Part shown: one piece after another, positions 23,863 through 25,940 of the stretch
Layout of the letters: every line of letters starts with the position of its first letter
How positions within the stretch are numbered: position 1 is the first letter of the stretch
Assembly: GCF_900016645.1 (NCBI RefSeq)
Contig: NZ_CDGJ01000040.1
Length of the DNA stretch: 25,940 nucleotides
Source of the DNA: Acididesulfobacillus acetoxydans
GTDB taxonomy: Bacteria; Bacillota; Desulfitobacteriia; Desulfitobacteriales; Desulfitobacteriaceae
Strand: one strand, 5' to 3'
Position numbers and translations under genes: made by a program
The notes under the pieces: model-generated
The model's input: the letters and a program-made list of their open reading frames with translations, nothing else
Told to the model about the DNA's origin: nothing
The model's database searches: none

Positions 23863-24741
23863 ATGAAAACTGCGATGATTAACGGAATTGTTTCCGCAAC
23901 TCTGGTGGGAGTTTTACTCAGCCTAGCGAAGATCTGCTTCTCTGGAATGTCGGTTATCCTGTTCATGTTGATCGTACTGGGTGGAACGCATCTTACGCTT
24001 CTAGCTATTCTGTTAGTGCGACGAGAAGGCCGACAGGTTTTGTCAGCCGGTAAGCGTTATCCNGAGCTGTATTTAGTGGGTGTCTTGGGTACTACCTTGA
24101 GGTTGTTGCAGAATTGGGGGCTAGATCTTAGTTCACCCGTCAATGCCGCCATCCTGTTGCGGGGTGATTTGCTGTTCAGTCTCATAATTGGCTACCTTTT
24201 GTGGAAGCAAAAGTTGCGTCGTTTGGAGTGGGCAGGTATGGGGACCATGCTCGTGGGTGTTACTCTGGTTTTGCAAATCTCCTGGCAAAGATTTCGCCTT
24301 GGCTCCGGCGGCAACATCTTATTTCTTGGCAGTGCTTTTTTAGTGGCAGTTAATGCTGAGATCATTAAACATAGGCTGGGTCAGGTAGAAAATATGATAG
24401 TGGCCTATTTTAATTCTGGTATGTCTCTTATTCTCTTCCTAAGCGGGGCCGCGTGGACGGGGGAGTTAGGAGCATTTCCGCGGGCTGGCATGTTAATTTG
24501 GGTGTTGGTGTTCACGAGCATTATTTTTCAGGTCATCCAGTACCGGTGTTATTATCGTTCGTTGGAGGGATTGCCAACTTGGTTGGTCCGGGTTGTTCAT
24601 TTAATCACACCGATTATAGCCATGGTTACGAGTGCCTGGTGGTTACACGAAAGGATCAATATGGCTCAGATTTTGGGGATGTTGGTGGTAGCTGGCGGGA
24701 TTACGCTTATTTATGGCGCACATGCAAAGAGCTATTCCTAG
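23863..24741 (+). CDS. EamA/DMT-family transporter
   Basis: A 292-residue membrane protein of about ten hydrophobic segments arranged as two EamA repeats, for example LLFSLIIGYLLWKQKLRRLEW then GMGTMLVGVTLVL in the first and PIIAMVTSAWWLHERINMAQ then LGMLVVAGGITLIYG in the second. The ending of each repeat (E/W...G..L...G) is typical of DMT exporters of metabolites or amino acids. The substrate is unknown. Base 24063 is N, making one residue undefined. The SD is weak (GGGG 24 nt... GGGGAC just before ATG). Probably not part of the pyl operon. Ends in TAG, with TAA ten codons on. Confidence 0.85.
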   Translation: MKTAMINGIVSATLVGVLLSLAKICFSGMSVILFMLIVLGGTHLTLLAILLVRREGRQVLSAGKRYXELYLVGVLGTTLRLLQNWGLDLSSPVNAAILLRGDLLFSLIIGYLLWKQKLRRLEWAGMGTMLVGVTLVLQISWQRFRLGSGGNILFLGSAFLVAVNAEIIKHRLGQVENMIVAYFNSGMSLILFLSGAAWTGELGAFPRAGMLIWVLVFTSIIFQVIQYRCYYRSLEGLPTWLVRVVHLITPIIAMVTSAWWLHERINMAQILGMLVVAGGITLIYGAHAKSYS

Positions 24742-24992
24742 CCAGGGGACTATCTGACGGAATATCTTTAACAAATATCTATCCTTTTAATGATTACACG
24801 GCCTCAAATCCTTATGGCATCTGGGCTTTAGGCACTTGTGGCTTCCCGGATACGCCTTCAAACGAAATATAGTGGCTTCGCTCAGTTCATGATGCGAACT
24901 ACATCCTGCCTTTGTTTACTTGTACTATCCGACAATGTAGATCGACGCGCGGGCCGAGCGGGCTGCAACTAAGTGACCCCTGGTGCTCAACG
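24742..24992. other. Intergenic region, possible decayed mttC
   Basis: No gene or clear signal is visible. It precedes a C-terminal corrinoid-protein fragment and may contain sequence that replaced most of that gene. Confidence 0.3.
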
Positions 24993-25073
24993 TTTGCCGA
25001 TGAGATCGGGGCCGATGCCTATGCCCCCGACGCAGCTACGGCGGTGGAGATGGCAGATAAGCTCTTGGCTTGA
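24993..25073 (+). pseudogene. C-terminal fragment of a second corrinoid protein (probable mttC relic)
   Basis: The frame reads FADEIGADAYAPDAATAVEM, then ADKLLA and TGA (25071-25073). It matches the end of the intact corrinoid protein of this window (FADEIGADAYCADAMAAKDT). About 26 residues remain; the B12-ligand motif and most of the domain are gone, and similarity breaks off just upstream near GGTGCTCAACG. Position downstream of mttB suggests the lost trimethylamine corrinoid protein gene mttC. An exporter gene lies between the two, so a deletion/insertion event is likely. 25074-25227 shows nothing more. Confidence 0.8.
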
Positions 25074-25227
25074 TTTGGAGCATAATGTGCCATGAGGCGA
25101 CTGACTGTTTCGAAAGATATTAAAAAAAGTGTATTCAGTGTCGTACAGAGACAACTGCAGATTGATCACCTAATGCGCTGATGCGCTACCGTGTAGGAAG
25201 CCTAACTGAGAATGCATGACTCAGGGG

Positions 25228-25256
25228 AAGTCACTCGAAGGAGTGGCTTTCTTTTA
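25228..25256 (+). terminator. Intrinsic terminator
   Basis: AAGTCACTC (25228-25236) pairs with GAGTGGCTT (25241-25249), one wobble, GAAG loop, followed by TCTTTTAA. Good terminator shape 150 nt after the corrinoid fragment; it may be the original end of the methyltransferase operon. Confidence 0.75.
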
Positions 25257-25378
25257 ATTTATCCATAGGCTCGGCGTGGGAAAGAAGGTGGATTCATCCT
25301 AAAACGCGACAGAAAGAAGGCGTTTCCAGGAAATGCCCTCATTGCGGTGGAGAAATCATCATCCATGTTCGCAGCGGA

Positions 25379-25621
25379 GTGTCCGAAGAGAAAGAGTACA
25401 TCGCCGAACAGCTTTTCGCGTATCTGGATGGGTATCGAACTCACAAGAGCGAATTTGAGCCGATCGAGAAAAACCGCTGGTCCTTTCACGTCCAGACTTA
25501 CGACTCCCCGGAGGGGGACACCTGGGCGAGAGAGACCGTATCCTGGCACCCAGGGCAGGTTGTGCCAGATGTAGTCTACGACTGGAGGGAAAAGGCAGAG
25601 ACGACAGATGCGCGGGAGTGA
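25379..25621 (+). CDS. Hypothetical protein fragment with upstream zinc ribbon
   Basis: From GTG 25379 the frame gives 80 residues (SEEKEYIAEQLFAYLDGYRT, later WSFHVQTYDSPEGDTWARET). The same frame is open upstream of the GTG without a stop from about 25270 and contains RKCPHCGGEIIIHV, a CxxC zinc-knuckle half. A longer protein lacking a visible start is therefore more likely. No family is recognised; CPHCGG headers occur in phage and regulatory proteins. It is charged and soluble, without membrane segments. It could be a relic brought by the neighbouring insertion sequence or a phage. Confidence 0.4.
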   Translation: MSEEKEYIAEQLFAYLDGYRTHKSEFEPIEKNRWSFHVQTYDSPEGDTWARETVSWHPGQVVPDVVYDWREKAETTDARE

Positions 25622-25738
25622 AACCAGCGGTCGTTTGTTTTGCCCCGGTCAAAGACCATAGGTTGCTCAACGATGGAGGTGCTGGCGTCCATACAGTGCA
25701 CGTCTAGACCTCGGCTTCGACAGTTTTTCGTGGATTTA

Positions 25739-25770
25739 GGCATCCGTTAAAAAATGGATGCCTTTATTCA
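25739..25770 (+). terminator. Hairpin with T-rich tail
   Basis: GGCATCC (25739-25745) pairs with GGATGCC (25756-25762) around an A-rich loop, followed by TTTATTC. Probably a terminator. Its tail contains the 17-nt CTTTATTCATGCGGGTT shared with 14877-14893. Confidence 0.6.
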
Positions 25771-25897
25771 TGCGGGTTTCAGGGTTTATCCACAGGCAAA
25801 AACAGTGAAAATGTGTAGGCACACGATTATGTGGATAAGCTGTGGATAGCCCTTATGAATACTTGAAGGTATGTCTGACTTGTGGTAAAATGTAGGC

Positions 25898-25940
25898 ATG
25901 TATATACGTATGACGTCTCGTAAGAACAAAGATAATAGTG
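25898..25940 (+). CDS. IS1634-like transposase, N-terminal start (partial)
   Basis: The last 43 nt open with ATG and read MYIRMTSRKNKDNS, cut by the window edge. Transposases of the IS1634 branch of the IS4 superfamily characteristically begin MYIR.T.RKNKDG. A DDE transposase of roughly 500 residues would follow outside the window. The stretch before it (25785-25860) has paired TTATCCACAG/CTGTGGATA-type repeats that may be the element's left end. Fourteen residues support the family only through this start motif. Confidence 0.6.
   Translation, partial: MYIRMTSRKNKDNS

Noticed and set aside
24453..24872. Open frame of 139 codons overlapping the EamA gene
   Set aside because: It runs inside the membrane-protein gene in another frame, with no SD and no protein-like pattern; a shadow frame.

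Overview
The window looks like a chromosomal segment of an anaerobic, Gram-positive clostridial bacterium, probably of the Desulfosporosinus/Desulfitobacterium (Peptococcaceae) type. The reasons are a split pyrrolysyl-tRNA synthetase (PylSc plus PylSn, the bacterial arrangement), sigma-54 control, a type I-C CRISPR repeat and corrinoid-dependent quaternary/tertiary amine methyltransferases. The species assignment is inference; the gene families are read directly from the sequence.

Region 1 (1-4300) is a decaying defence island. The window opens in the 3' end of a group II intron (maturase tail, domain V hairpin, domain VI) that splits cas4. cas1 is intact. cas2 follows with its ATG out of frame. 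A one-spacer CRISPR array comes next and is cut by the left end of an IS3-family element. Behind it lie a shortened piece of a BREX brxL gene, a GC-rich structured non-coding stretch and an unrecognised small ORF.

Region 2 (4300-11300) handles uptake and control of quaternary amines. It holds a ProW/OpuAB-like permease, a divergent PAS/AAA+ sigma-54 activator with a TyrR-like HTH, a BCCT transporter, an OpuAC-like lipoprotein and its ProV/OpuAA-like ATPase. A palindrome of the form AGTC-N5-GACT occurs upstream of the permease, the BCCT gene and the large downstream operon. Consensus -24/-12 promoters (GG-N10-GC) lie in front of the last two, and a degenerate one in front of the permease.

Region 3 (11300-23590) is one long co-directional cluster: hydantoinase-like ASKHA protein, DUF1638 protein, corrinoid protein, methyl-H4folate methyltransferase, non-pyrrolysine MttB-family (MtgB-like) methyltransferase, pylSc, pylD, pylT (tRNA-Pyl, CUA anticodon), pylB, pylC, pylSn, and mttB with an in-frame UAG at 23095-23097. 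The cluster therefore carries the complete pyrrolysine biosynthesis and decoding set together with a UAG-containing substrate gene. It sits behind a sigma-54 promoter next to betaine-demethylation genes, so UAG decoding may be switched on by methylamine/betaine substrates. Several genes here end in UAG, some with an immediate backup stop. One UAG separates two genes that are in the same frame (binding lipoprotein and ATPase).

Region 4 (23590-25940) has structured intergenic DNA, an EamA-type exporter, a C-terminal scrap of a second corrinoid protein (probably the lost mttC partner of mttB), a zinc-ribbon ORF fragment, and the start of an IS1634-like transposase running off the right edge.
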